Assembly (NCBI RefSeq): GCF_028858725.1
Contig: NC_084760.1
Coordinates: 67,501,867 to 67,565,866 of the forward strand
Direction: 5' to 3'
From: Colius striatus
Taxonomy: Eukaryota; Chordata; Aves; Coliiformes; Coliidae
Length of the DNA stretch: 64,000 nucleotides
Positions 1-12,900 of the stretch are shown here, piece by piece. Under the pieces are notes generated by a model. It was not told where the DNA came from. It did not search any database and saw nothing but the letters and a program-made list of their open reading frames with translations. Every line of letters begins with the position of its first letter. The first letter of the stretch is position 1. The translations under genes and the position numbers were made by a program.

Positions 1-3000
1 CTGTATTGTTATTGTACCAAAGAAAACTACTTTTGCCATTTGAAAAGCCAAACTGCTCTTATGTACTTAAAAAAGATAACAAAAGAAAACCCACCACAGA
101 TTCAATAATCACATCAAACTATAGAATATAGAATACTCCTATAGACATATAGAATACTCCAGTAAACATTTTCTAAAACCTGTTTCATTGCTGGAAAGAG
201 TAACTTGCAAGATTCACTATATTGACAATACCTGCAAATTAAGACAGCTGTGCTCAAAAAGCTAGCAGGTCTCTAAAATGCACGAGGAATGCAGTATGCA
301 ACCATGGCATCAGACATGAACTGTATTTTCTCTAAGCACAGTATTACAGTTGTTCTTTATAATGTAAGGAGGATGACTGTAAAATGTTCTTGCATAATAA
401 TAGATGCAGTCCAGATATGTATGAATTTAACACAGAAAGACAGCCACACCAGTCATACCTAACCTAGAACTATTCAGAAATGTAAATAATAAATGTAAAA
501 GTGCATCTTTCTCCCATAAAAGAACAACTGGAGAGCCTAGTCCCTGCACATGCACACAATAGAATGCAGTAGACTTTAATTGTGACTCCAAATGCCCTTG
601 TGGAAATTCAGTGTAAAATAAGTTACTGTGTACTAGAATAAAACTGCACAGATGTCTGGTAAAGGACAGACGTTCTCAGTTACTGGTAGAAGGGTATTTT
701 TCAGAAAGCCAGAGCTTGCTTTATGGCCTGCCAGCTCTGATCTTCAAATGAAACCAGTAAAATACTTTAAAATATTCTGGGAGGTAACATTCATAACTTT
801 ACTGAATAGTAAAAGTTTGATAGTGTCCTGTTGCTGTGTTGCCATGCACTGCCAAACATTGCCATTACATCATTTTTCTGCCCATCATCCTTAATTGACT
901 TGAATTATAGTAATTAATCTGAGGTCAAATCTTCGTGTATTTTTATTTAAAATAAGAGAGGTTTCTGATAGCTCAGTCTAGTTATTGCTTGTAAACATCC
1001 TGGTTTATCAGTTGGTGACCAATTCTTTGTCCCTAAATGCATCTGCTGTGAAATGAAGATCTCTGTCAAGAAGCAAGCCCACATTAGCTTTAGCAGAGAG
1101 CATATTGATGTTAATAGTCAATAGACATCATTTTGTCTGTGCAGTGTCTGGATTTCTCTGCAAGTAGACAAGCAAAATGTTTGCCTAACATTTCCAAGAG
1201 GACTGCTCAGTTGCTGCTGGAGCCAGCTTGCCTTGTCTTTGCTCTGTTGCCAGTTTGATGTAGTCCTGGTTTTGTAAGTTCCACTGATGTGCCTCACATT
1301 TTCTTTATTTTCGTCTCATAGCCTACAAAAGAGATATATTTTAAAAAATAAAGCTTCCAAAATACACTCTTTTGTTTGACACAGTTTGCTGTGTAACAGA
1401 GTAAGCTATGTAAAACTAACACTGTAAAGTTTACTCTGACCTTTTTTCTGTCAGTAACAACCTCCAGCGTCACTGAAATGTCTTCATATCTGGTTGCCGG
1501 ACACCTCGTACTCCTCCCTTTAGCCAGTTATCACAATGACAGCTCTTCTTGGAATGAGGAGATAGAATGAGTGTTTGCCAATTCCTATTTCTTTAATTAT
1601 CCAACAGTTTAAAACAAACAAAAAAGAGCAACAGACTGGCATCTGTGCTACTTTCTAGTAGTTCTGCTGCTATAATCAAAGCAAGGGTTTCAATTAGAGA
1701 ATGTTATTTTGCATGTGATTTGTGATTAAATTAATAAAGGCAGGTACGTTGCTTAAGTAGAAAATTAAAAGTGACATCTGCATTAGATAAGCTTTCATCT
1801 TCAGGACTGCATTATACTGATATATTGTTGACATTTTGTCTAATGTTTGAGTAGTCTAGTAGTCTTGAGTTTGTTTTATATGCTAGTATTTGCTTTTAGT
1901 TCAGTTAAGGTTATTGGAAGTAATTATAGTGAAACCCGTGCTAGTTTGAACGAAGAAGAGCTGAAGGTAAATACAAACCAGGAAGGCTGTGCTAAGAGAC
2001 AGAGTCATATGGTATTTTTAGCCATGCAGTTTTCTTCAGTGAATATTTGTATATGCAGGTCTTATGTCCAGCTCCATCCATAACTAAGAAGTTGCCTGGA
2101 CTAGCGGGGCCTGAGCTGCCATGCAGCACTGGGCTCAGAAACAGTGCTTTTCATCTCCAGCTGCCTTACAGACCAGGTTTTCCTGACAGGAAGTGGCCTG
2201 GCTTTTGTTGGTTCTTTCACTGCAGCTTCACAGCTTGTAGACACCAATGCAGCCAAGCCTCTTGATGAAGTCACTCATTCTTACAAAGATTTACCTATTA
2301 AATAATACACTTGTGAGATATGCCTATGGCATGGATCACATAAGTTTGCAGTAGTAGGAAGTCTTTTCCTTTTGACTCTGGCTTCTTAAAGATCTGAGTC
2401 CTTTATATTTCACATGCTTACTGGCCTGAATGTAACACAACAGAAAGATCTCAAAGAGATCTTGAGTCAAGAATCACACACTGCAGGCAAAAGCAAGGAG
2501 AAAGCTTGTTTGAGCAATATTTGGAGCTCTCTCAGGACTGCTCTGAGGCACTACAATGAAGGTGCATAGAAATGTTTGCTTCAGGTGGTAGCAGATATGC
2601 ATTTTTATATCTTGAATTCTTCATCATAAATGCACAGCTGTATTTACACTTCAAGTAAAAACTAAACCATATAATAGTGGCTGTGTGTGTGTGTAAGACC
2701 ATCTGTGAAAGACATTAGTGGTGTGCTGCTGGGAGGCTCACAGCTCTCTGTCACAGAAGTGGCACGAGAAGTTGAGTAGAACTAAAACTAGATCAATGTC
2801 AGGATTTTTAGTACAGTGTCTCTTTGCCTTTAAAGGTGTTATCTGCTAGTAGTTTTGTAGCAATCCTATGAATGGTTGCTTTAAGTGTGAGGTTGGCTGT
2901 TAGAAAATTATGCTGTCTAAATGGCATTGTTTGTTGTGGTTCAGTGGGTTTCATATCAAGTTTGTTCAGTTTTCCATTAAGATTATTTTTTTGCTAACTG

Positions 3001-3776
3001 TCAGCCTTCCAGGCTTGCCTTGCCTTTTCAGAACCAAACTGTGTTCCTGGCTCAAGGAAATTCTTTGCAGGTTAAAGTTCAAAAGGCTAAGTCTTGGTCC
3101 AGTGTGATTTTCATATTCTATGATACAGCGTCAAACAGATGTTGTTCCATCGGTGATCTTGCAACTGCAATTCAAGAGCTCTGCTCATCAGCAAATGTGT
3201 TTCTAATTCAAACTTACACTGTTTTTGTTTTAGACCAACATTTTCACTGGTCAAGAATAAATCAAATAATTTTTCATTATTTTTTTCCCCACTAAAGTTG
3301 CGTGTTCTAGATGGTTTTCAGATCAGATCTTTACTTCAGTCCATTATTGCCTCAGAAACAGACAACTGGAAGCTTTAATACAGTAGCAAACATGAATATT
3401 AAAACCCAAACCAAACAGAAGTTGAAGAATTGTGTGCAAGATATGGAGACTTTTTGTAACTGTTAATGCTCTATAAGGATGTAGTCTGTGAAAAGTTAAC
3501 CTTGTTGGATGGTGGTGTGGAAGATTAGACAACAGAAGGAATTGCTGGACTGTGATTGTGTACATAGGCCTTCGGGATCTTAAAATCTGCCTTGCTTAAT
3601 TTAGATAATGACATAAAATATCCCATTCAGAACTGGGCCTAAAAGAACACTGATTATCTCATACTGACACTCACAAGCTTAATAGAAATTTCAAGCAAAG
3701 AAATGATTTTGTATATACTGTTAATGATCTTGCAAATTCAGAATAATTTTTCTTTCCTTTTCATGTCAATTTGCAG
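1..3776 (+). other. ABCB10: ABCB10 intron 1, 3' part (partial)
   Basis: This stretch has no supportable coding exon. Its short open frames are uninterrupted only by chance and have no family resemblance I recognise. It ends in a pyrimidine-rich acceptor (TTTCATGTCAATTTGCAG) at 3776, where ABCB10 exon 2 begins in mid-codon (only the last two bases of an Ala codon are present). Exon 1, with the start codon and mitochondrial presequence, must therefore lie upstream of the window. The region is AT-rich without a CpG island, so it is not the promoter. A short GT repeat lies near 2680-2694. Confidence 0.8.
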
Positions 3777-3977
3777 CTGCTGTTGGCTTTCTGACAGTTT
3801 CCAGTGTCATTACCATGTCAGCCCCATTCTTTCTGGGCAAAGTTATTGACGTTATTTATACAAATCCCAGTGAAGACTTCACTGACAGCCTCACCAGCCT
3901 GTGTGCCTTGCTGAGTGGAATCTTTTTATGTGGTGCTGCTGCTAATGCCACTCGTGTCTACCTCATGCAGACTGCAG
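3777..3977 (+). CDS. ABCB10: ABCB10 exon 2
   Basis: Encodes visible residues 1-66 plus split codons at both ends: transmembrane helix 1 ([20 protein letters not shown]), a short loop with [13 protein letters not shown], and helix 2 ([20 protein letters not shown]). The donor is CAG|GTAAAA. Confidence 0.95.
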
Positions 3978-6900
3978 GTAAAAACAGAAGCAAAAAGTGA
4001 TACTGAGAGTCAACTTTTTTTCACAGGATCAGGATCTCTAATGATCTGAAATAATTTCTTAGCACTGGCTGAGACATCTTCTTGGAATCAGTAGGGTTGG
4101 TTTTTTACCAAGTCAAAGGTAAACTAATAAGTGCAAAGATAAGTATGCTGGAATAATTGTTCCTTTACTGTTACTGTTACATCTTGAAGCTCACTCTCTT
4201 GTGATATATCAAAACTCTGTAATGTGACCATAGTGCTGTGTAGTCCTGTGATTCTGATATTGTTGGTGTCCATGTAAAATCTTGTGTGCCATCCTTGACC
4301 AACTTCTGTTTCTGACAGGACAAAGAATTGTGAAACGTTTGAGAACAACCATGTTCTCCTCTATTCTGAAGCAAGAAACTGCTTTCTTTGACAAGACCAG
4401 AACAGGGGAGCTGATAAACCGCTTATCTTCAGATACAGCCCTCTTGGGCCGTTCAGTGACTGAAAACCTTTCGGATGGGCTCAGGGCAGGAGCACAAGCA
4501 TCTGTGGGGGTTGGAATGATGGTAGGATTGTCTCTTCCCTGCTTGTCACTTCTTTTAGTTTCAAGGCTGTTTCAGTTCTGTTAGGTAATGTGTGGATGTG
4601 GTTCAGTCCAGAAACTGTTGCATGTTCTTGGGTACAAGTGTATTTGACTGGTTGTCTACAATACCTTTTATGTACTGTATTGCAGTAGATGACATGTGAC
4701 CTGACCTAGGTGGTGCTACTTTAGCAGGGGGGTTGAACTAGATGATCTCTAAAGGTCACTTCCAACCTCTACCATTCTATGATTCTATATGCCTGTAACC
4801 ACTTGATGCTTATTCACAAGCCAAAACATAGAGAACAAAGGTTTGAAGCAAGCTACTGTTGCTGACCAGAGTTATCAAACAGTATAGTAGGCAAATAGCT
4901 GAACTCAATTCTTACTGAAGGTATTAAAATCAGTGATAGCGTTCCCATGGTTATAGGTAAAATAGGGTGTGAAGGGCCTTATGTAAAAATCAGTGAAGTT
5001 GTTTGATTTTGGTTAAGGCATAGGTAGGTGAGCAAAGGCAGCCCTGAATATCAATTTACTGCTGAGGATATTTACAAGTGTTAGTCTTCCTGTCTTAACC
5101 ATCAGTAAAGGATATGTTAGATAGGAAGCACGTTAATGAAGGCTTCACTGCAGTGCATCAATTAATGTTCCTCTGTGGTCAATTGCTTTACACAAAAGCC
5201 TGACTTCCCTTGATGCTTTTTGTGGCATTAATTTTGTTATATTTATCTCAGAAAAGATATGGTGGCAATTACCTTAAATTGAAGATGTGGTGATTTCTGC
5301 TGTCTACCTGGAGTTAAGTAGCAAAACTTCTCCTTATAAAAATAAGCTTCCAGTAAGAGTTCCCACTATGAAGCTTTAAAACTTTAATACTTTATCACTG
5401 ATAAGAAGTAGGGCTTTCTGTATTTATCTAAGGAACTAGAGTATAAGGTTTTGTCTTACCAGAGATTAAATGGACTAAATTACTATATAAGACTCAAAAA
5501 TGCTGCCATGATGCAGTGTTAACAGGTGGACTATAAAACCAAGAGATTGTGATGAATAATTAAAAAGCCTTTCAATGAAGTAGGTGTTGCATTTTTCCAG
5601 AGATTTTCGTTTCCAGTAGGGAAAGCAAGATGAAATGAAAATACATTAGATCTAATTTAAGTAACTCTTATGAAAAGAACCTTGAGCTTTGATGATGATT
5701 ATTATGAGCAATAAGGTCTCGTAACAGTAAATTAAATCCAATATTCCAGGTTATCAGCATTTGTGGGTGCTAGGGAGCACTGGTAACTCCATCTGTTCCG
5801 TGTTTACCCAAGGAACCATATTGCTCTACTCCAACTTTATGTATTGCACCATCTATTTTAAAGTTGCGAGACTGCTTTAGAAACTACATAATAGCTTATG
5901 TCTTTCAGTATCCCCAAGAGAATTTCTGGTAGGCCTGTTTACTGACAGTTTAAGATACTTGGCTAAGACCACACAGCAAAATAGTGAGAAAGCTAGAAAT
6001 GAAATCCAGGCCACTTTGCTTACAATCCTTTGTTCTAACCATGGGATACATCCCAAATGCTGTGGAAGAATGGATATTTTGCCTGGAATAAATCATACAT
6101 TGATAAATGAGAGATCTGGAACACTAAATTACAAACCAATTAGCTTTAGAGAACTCTAGCAAGGGAAGTTGCACTTCAGTACTCCAGTGGTTATTTTTAA
6201 TCTCAACTTTAACCCTTGACACATACATTTTTCTTCTAGTTTTTTGTGTCTCCTAGCCTTGCTGCATTTGTTCTCAGTGTTGTTCCACCCTTGGCTGTCC
6301 TGGCTGTGATCTATGGAAGGTATTTGCGAAAACTTACTAAAATGACCCAAGATTCTCTTGCAGAAGCAACACAGGTAATTTTTTAAAAGATGCTTTCTAG
6401 TTAACTTCAAAGTTGCTCTAGTGTGTTTAGGTTAATATCTCAGAAGCTACAGATCTTCTGAAGTTAATTGTTCTGTTCATTGCCCTAAGCCATGCTGAGC
6501 CTGTAGTTTTGCACCTGAATAGTACAAAAGGTAAATGTAACACTTATTCATAGACCTGAAAAACAACCCTGCTTTGATTGTCCATAACAATACAACATGG
6601 AAGTACCAGGCCTTGAGAATTTACAAGTGTGGGAAAGGTTAAGGGGGTTCAGCTTTAGATTTCTGAGACCCTAAAAAAAGATCAACCTATGAAACCCTCT
6701 TTAATTTGGTACCTGGGTTTGAAAACCGCTTTTCTTGGATTATGGTTATGAGTTTGAAGCCATCAGAAACATCCTAGATCTGTCATTTGAGAAAACTTTG
6801 CTAACGAGTCATTCTCTGGGATGAATCATTGACATTGACATTTATTGCCAGCTGTTTAATGTTTATGGGGCTTGATGTTTCATAAACTTTTCTGGGCATC

Positions 6901-9900
6901 TCAGCATGCATCCAGGTATTAGGGAGGAAAGTAGAGGAAGCTGTTGTTTCTGAAGAGGCTGTTGCAGACTCTGTGTATGCTGACTGCGAAACTCACTGTC
7001 AGAGAATACCAGTGATAGTGACATTTTCCTCAGGGGCTGAAGGTGGGGAAACAACATGAAAAAGCATAGAAATATAATTAGAAAAGATCTAATTAAAGTA
7101 GCCACAGTTGTCAGCTATTTTAATCTTGGGATGTCCATTGTAGGACTTCAGCAATTTGACTGCGCAGAAGGAAGATTAACTGTCTTCTGTTTGTCTCATC
7201 CTGTGTTGAAGGGAAGCTCATGCTTTGTAAACCAGGTGTAGGACTTCACATGAACAGGAATTTTAATGTTCCATTCAAATTTTCAGGTTGAATGGGAGAT
7301 GGAAGAAGGACAATTATATTTTTAAGTCATATTTTTACTCACAGAAGGGGCCCTTGTTTTTTGTAAGACCATCACAGTGTCTGATAACAACTTAGTTTAA
7401 TTCGTTCCAATTGAGGTAACTTAAGAATTAATACTTTGCTGTTTAGATGTTAAAATACTGAGTTGAAATGAAACATTAGTAGTTGAGCTAAATAAATTCC
7501 CAGTGTTGCTTTGATCAAGTGAGTGGAATTGTTTCGGGAAATAACTGCAGGCTTTCTTGCATTATTTAATATAGATTAGAATATTTTTTATTTCCCCACA
7601 TTTATATTGCAAGTTACTGTGAATAGTAATGTTCTTGTGTATATTGTTCAAATCAAGGGTTTTTTTTAACCCTACTTTTATATTTTTCTCTCTCTGCTAG
7701 CACTTGAGTCCTGGCAATCTTGAAGTTCTTTTTAAACTGCTTGTGCATGCAGTTTACTTTAAACTGAACAGAATTAAAAGAAAAAGGAGGGGAATAGAGG
7801 AAGAGAAGGGCATAATAAAATTTCCAGTGGTATCCAAAGGAATGCCTTTGGAGATGAGTGCAGGGATATTGGTTTAATTTTCAAATGTTCTATGATAGGA
7901 GTATTTCAAATTGTGTGTGTGTCTGTTTTGTTCTTTGCTTTAATGTAGTTAGCTGAAGAACGTATTGGAAACATAAGAACAGTTCGAGCTTTTGGGCAAG
8001 AAGTGGCTGAAATGGGGAAGTATGCAAATAAAGTTGATTATGTGCTGCAACTGGCTAAAAAAGAGGCAGTAGCACGGGCAGGCTTCTTTGGAGCAGTAAG
8101 TATATTTTAATGAAATTAAGCCAACTATGTTATGCCAGCTGTGAATTATTTTAAAAGTCATTATGATACTTACAAATCTGCAAATGAATAAATGGAGTGT
8201 AAACTGAACCTACATAAAAGTGAGGGAAAAGCAGACTTAGATAGGTCTAAATTGCTGTGAAACTACACCTCAAGATACAGTGGTATGATAAAAACAGCTT
8301 AAGACTGTATTTCTGCCCCACACCCCATAGCTTGGTGCCATTTATCTTAGCCCATACCTCTTATTCAAGGAACTCAACCAGTGGGAACCTTTCCCCACCC
8401 TAAGTGTTTTACCTGGTAGACTTCCTGATGAGGTGAGCAGCAATGCAAAGAAAGCTGGGGAGTGTGCAAGGGGGGAGGGAGGGATTGCATTTTTCCATAA
8501 CAGCTCCCAGCCAGTTTGCTCAGTATTCTAAAAATGCAACACAGTTGCAGACTATCAGCTCTTTTCCTGTCATGATGGTTGCAAATAACCTTTGGTGTTC
8601 CTTTCCATCTTAGGAAACTGAAATGGAGAAGAGTTTCTTGTTTTTTGAACACTTGCTGTATAGAGAAGTACAGTACCAGTGGATGTGTGGCTGGCTATTG
8701 GCTTGGTTAGCTTCATTATTGGTTTTGTTCAAATTTAATTCAGTCCTCTAAAATTCTAGATAGTAACAGTATGGGAAGTCATTTATTAGAAAGAAAACTC
8801 TGAAATGGCATTTTTAGAGAATGAAAGGTAAGATGTATGTGATAAAATCTGCCTTTTCCTTTTTTTCCTTAGACTGGCCTTTCTGGAAACTTAATTATCC
8901 TCTCAGTCTTATACAAAGGAGGGTTACTAATGGGAAGTGCCTACATGACAGTTGGTGAACTCTCATCTTTCTTAATGTATGCTTTCTGGGTTGGAATAAG
9001 CATTGGAGGTATGGAATGAGAAATTAGATTTTCTTTACTTCAAAGCATTACACTTAGTATGGGAGTGGAAGGGAAGAAGCTCTTAAGACTTAAAAAGTGT
9101 CTTTGAAATGATCTTCCCAAGAAACCATACTTTTTTTTTCTGAAGAGTTAATGAAAATAGTAATTTAGAACTTAATTTAAGCCTTCCATTTTCCCAAAGG
9201 AATACAGAGGGTCTTTTGTTTCAGCGTGTATGTGAAGGATACATATTACTTTAATTTTCTTTGAGGCTAAATTAAGATACTTTGTATATTGTGTAAAGAA
9301 ATAATATTGGTATTTTATTTTCTAGAAAATATGTGGGGCTCTGTTAAACATACTCTGTTTAGAAAGGCATGTAGAACTTAAGTGTAATTCAGTGTAATGA
9401 GCTGGAAGAGTAAATCAAGTGCCAGCAGAACACTACACTTCTGCTGACTGACTCCTCCTCGAAGCTTGGACTCTAATCTACTGGCCCAGAAACAAACTGT
9501 TCATCTTTTTAACAGAACAATCTTCACCACTGCATACAGGCAAAAAATGAAGATAAATTACTTTGAAGTTTGACAAATGATTGGAAGGATCTTCTTCAAA
9601 ATGGGTCTGTTACTTCTGATAGATCATCAGGGCAGTATAGCTTGTCTGTACTCTTCCAAGGCTGAGCTTCATATCGTGGGAAGCACAAAGATGTGCCTGA
9701 GGGCAAAATTCACAAAACCTCTGTCTTTGAATACCAAAATTCCAGTGGCACCCATTCCAACTTGCAAAACCTTTTCTTCTCTGCTTAAATCATCCAAGTT
9801 TGATCAAGAGATACCAGTCACTTTGAAAACATGGGACAAATTAATGTTAAATGATAAATAAGGTTAGAAGCACTGAAAAAATGTCAGTGAATTTACTTTT

Positions 9901-12900
9901 ATTTGCTGTAAAAGCATCTTTTAAAATTCCACTTAAGATTATTGAAGAATATTGTTCTGCACAGAGCTTATTCTCATGGGGACTTTGAAGTAAAGGTGAC
10001 TTGCCAGAAGAGGCCTGCCTTCCTTGATACCTACAAGGCACGTAAATCTTCAAAGTGCTAAGTCTGCTCAGCATATGTCATCATCAGTACACACAGGAAT
10101 TCATGCAATGAACTGTGAGTTCACTGCATAATTTGAGCCTTCTCCTCTTTTTGCTGTAACAGTTTCCTGTGTTTTCTACCAAACACTGAACACAGGAAAC
10201 AAAAATGAAAACATTTTCTAATTAGTATTTGCTGTCCATATTATATAATGTATGTTAAATGAATGGTTGTGAATTTGCAGACCTCAGTGTCTTGCTTTCA
10301 AGGCACTCTGTGAGGCTCATGCCTTCTCCCCTGTGCACTGTTCCACAATGTAGATGCTTTGGCTCTTTTTCCAAGCAGACACCTTCTCAACATGGCTTGT
10401 GTTGCAAGCTTTCACATAGTCCTCAGCAGCAGCATGATGAAATCCTCTGTCTACACTTACAGACTCGTGATCTTGTGGTGGGCTTGCTACTCTGCAGGAA
10501 TAAACCATTAATCAATGGATTTTAATATACCTTGGGTTTTCTGCCCTCCTGAAATCACTCAACACAATACACATTTTAAGGAGGAAGTGGTTTATTCTGT
10601 TGGAAATCAGAGATTTCGCAATTGGTTACTCTATTTTGAAAGGCACACAAAAAATTAAGAGCTAAGACACTTTATGTCTATCTGCATTTTTGGTTCTAGG
10701 TGAGTTTCTGTGTTCATTTCAGCTGTTTGAAGCATGCTAACTTGGGAGAAATATTTCTTTACATTGTCTGTTCTTCACATAGCTTCTCAAGGGTCAATTC
10801 AGCCTTAGATGTTGTACCCTCCCTTCCCTGTGGCTTACTCAGCCAGCTCCCCTGTAGTATAACCCTATCTGACAAAGAAAGACATTCAGAGTGCTCTGTT
10901 CTACTGAATGATTTTGAAAATATAGCTGCTTGCATGCAAGGCAATTTCTCTAAAGCTGGATACGGTTTTTCCTGACAGATGAATGAAAAAGATTGCTTTG
11001 CTTTTGAGTATATGCAAGCTTAAGTGTATCAAAGTTTTCTTCTTTCTTCTTCAGAAAGATTTGTTTTACAGATAGGAAGAAAAATGGTGAACAAGTGTTA
11101 CTGGTAGCTCTCAAGTGAGACTAGATAGGATTTAAATCAACATATTTAATAGTATGTTGGAGTAAAAGATCCCCTACACCTGTGATGCTTCAGTGCTGTT
11201 GATGAAAAGAATAATGCAGATTTTGTCTTCTATGTCCATTCCATATGGATGCATAATACTGTTCTGCTTCTTGTTTAGGTCTAAGTTCCTTTTATTCTGA
11301 GCTAATGAAAGGATTAGGTGCTGGTGGACGTCTCTGGGAACTTATTGAAAGGAAGCCACAACTTCCATTTAATGGTAGGTCCTTGATTTATTACTGTTGA
11401 TAGGTTGATTTTTCTCTTTTTGGTCAGTAGTGGTTCAAAAGGATATTTGTAATGTTTAAAGGTAGTACTGACTTTCATTGTTTTGAAAGAAACTAGATAG
11501 AATTGTGATTCTTCTGATTTTTCCAAACTATGAAACGGATTCCAAAAATTTCCTTTAATCACAAATTTTAGAAGCTGAAAAATTGTTGGGTTCTTTTTTT
11601 ATTAATTCAGAAGATGCTCTTAAATATATTACTTTGAAAGTTATATGACTGAGGACATGCTCGTTTCTAGCTTCTTGGAATATTTCTTCAATGTCATCAC
11701 CACTTTAGAGTGAAGAGTGGAAGGAAGAAAGAGGAGAGAGGAGCTCTGAGATGGCTGTATTTCATATTTCCACTAAAAAGTTTACCATGCATATCTCTAA
11801 TGGCTATGAAATTTTCAGTCTGAAAAGAGATGCTTTTGAAAGTAGATGTTTTTCATTAAGAGTATATTGAGTTTCAATGGTTCATACTGATCCAGTGAAA
11901 ACAGTTCCTTAGTAAGACGTTGCTTTAAAACCTAACTTGCAGCTACGGACAGCAGCACATGCCAATCTGAACTTTTTAGTTCTTCTGCCATAGAAACATT
12001 TGAACAAATATGAAAATATTATTTAATAACTAGTTAAATAGAACAATCTAATATTTACTAATGTTTAAATATAGTAAATAAAACCACATTGCTATCAACA
12101 CCTTATGTACAGCTTTATTTTCAGAAGCTAGACAATGCCTTCCTGAGGGCATGTACTGAGTATATTTTTTATGAAAGACATTTGCCTGTATCGATCAAAG
12201 TAGTTCAGTGAACTGCCTGTAGAAGATACTTTCTGTGTGAGTTGCTGATTTATTTAATCAGCTGCATCCTGATAAGCACAAGTCGTACACGAGTTCATCA
12301 GCTCTGTATGTTGTTAAGAAATGCAATATAGCAGAATCCTGCGAGTTGTCAACACTAGTGTCTGAGTTTTAGGTAGTCTAATTTGAAAATTTTGTAATGA
12401 CTCCTCTAAGAGGAAGAGTCACAAACAAACATCCAACAGACCTAACAGATTTTTGGGGTGAGCTCTGGCTTTAGGGAATCATAGAATACCAGGTTGGAAG
12501 GGACCTCAAGGATAATCTGGTCCAACCATCTTGGCAAAGCACAGTATAGACAAGATGGCCCAGCACCCTTTCCAGACAGGTCTTAAACGTGTCTAATGTT
12601 GGGTAGCCCACCACTTCCCTGGGAAGATTATTCCACTGGCTGGTTGTTCTCATTGTGAAAATTTTTCTTCTGTGTCCATTCAGAATCTCCAAAAGAGTAA
12701 CTTGTACCCATTACCCCTCCTCTTCTCCGTGTGACTCCTTGTAAAATGAGAGTCTCCATCTTCTTTGTAGTCACCCTTTAAATACTGGAACATGGTGATA
12801 AGGTCTCCCCTAAGCCTTTTCTCAAAGCTGAATGAACCCAATTCTCTCAGCCTTCCTGCTCATGGCAGGCTGCTCAGTCTTTTGATCACCTTTATTGTCC

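Noticed and set aside
1..3776. Search for ABCB10 exon 1 or promoter at the left edge
   Set aside because: No CpG island, no presequence-like frame and no donor in the right phase. The exon must be outside the window.
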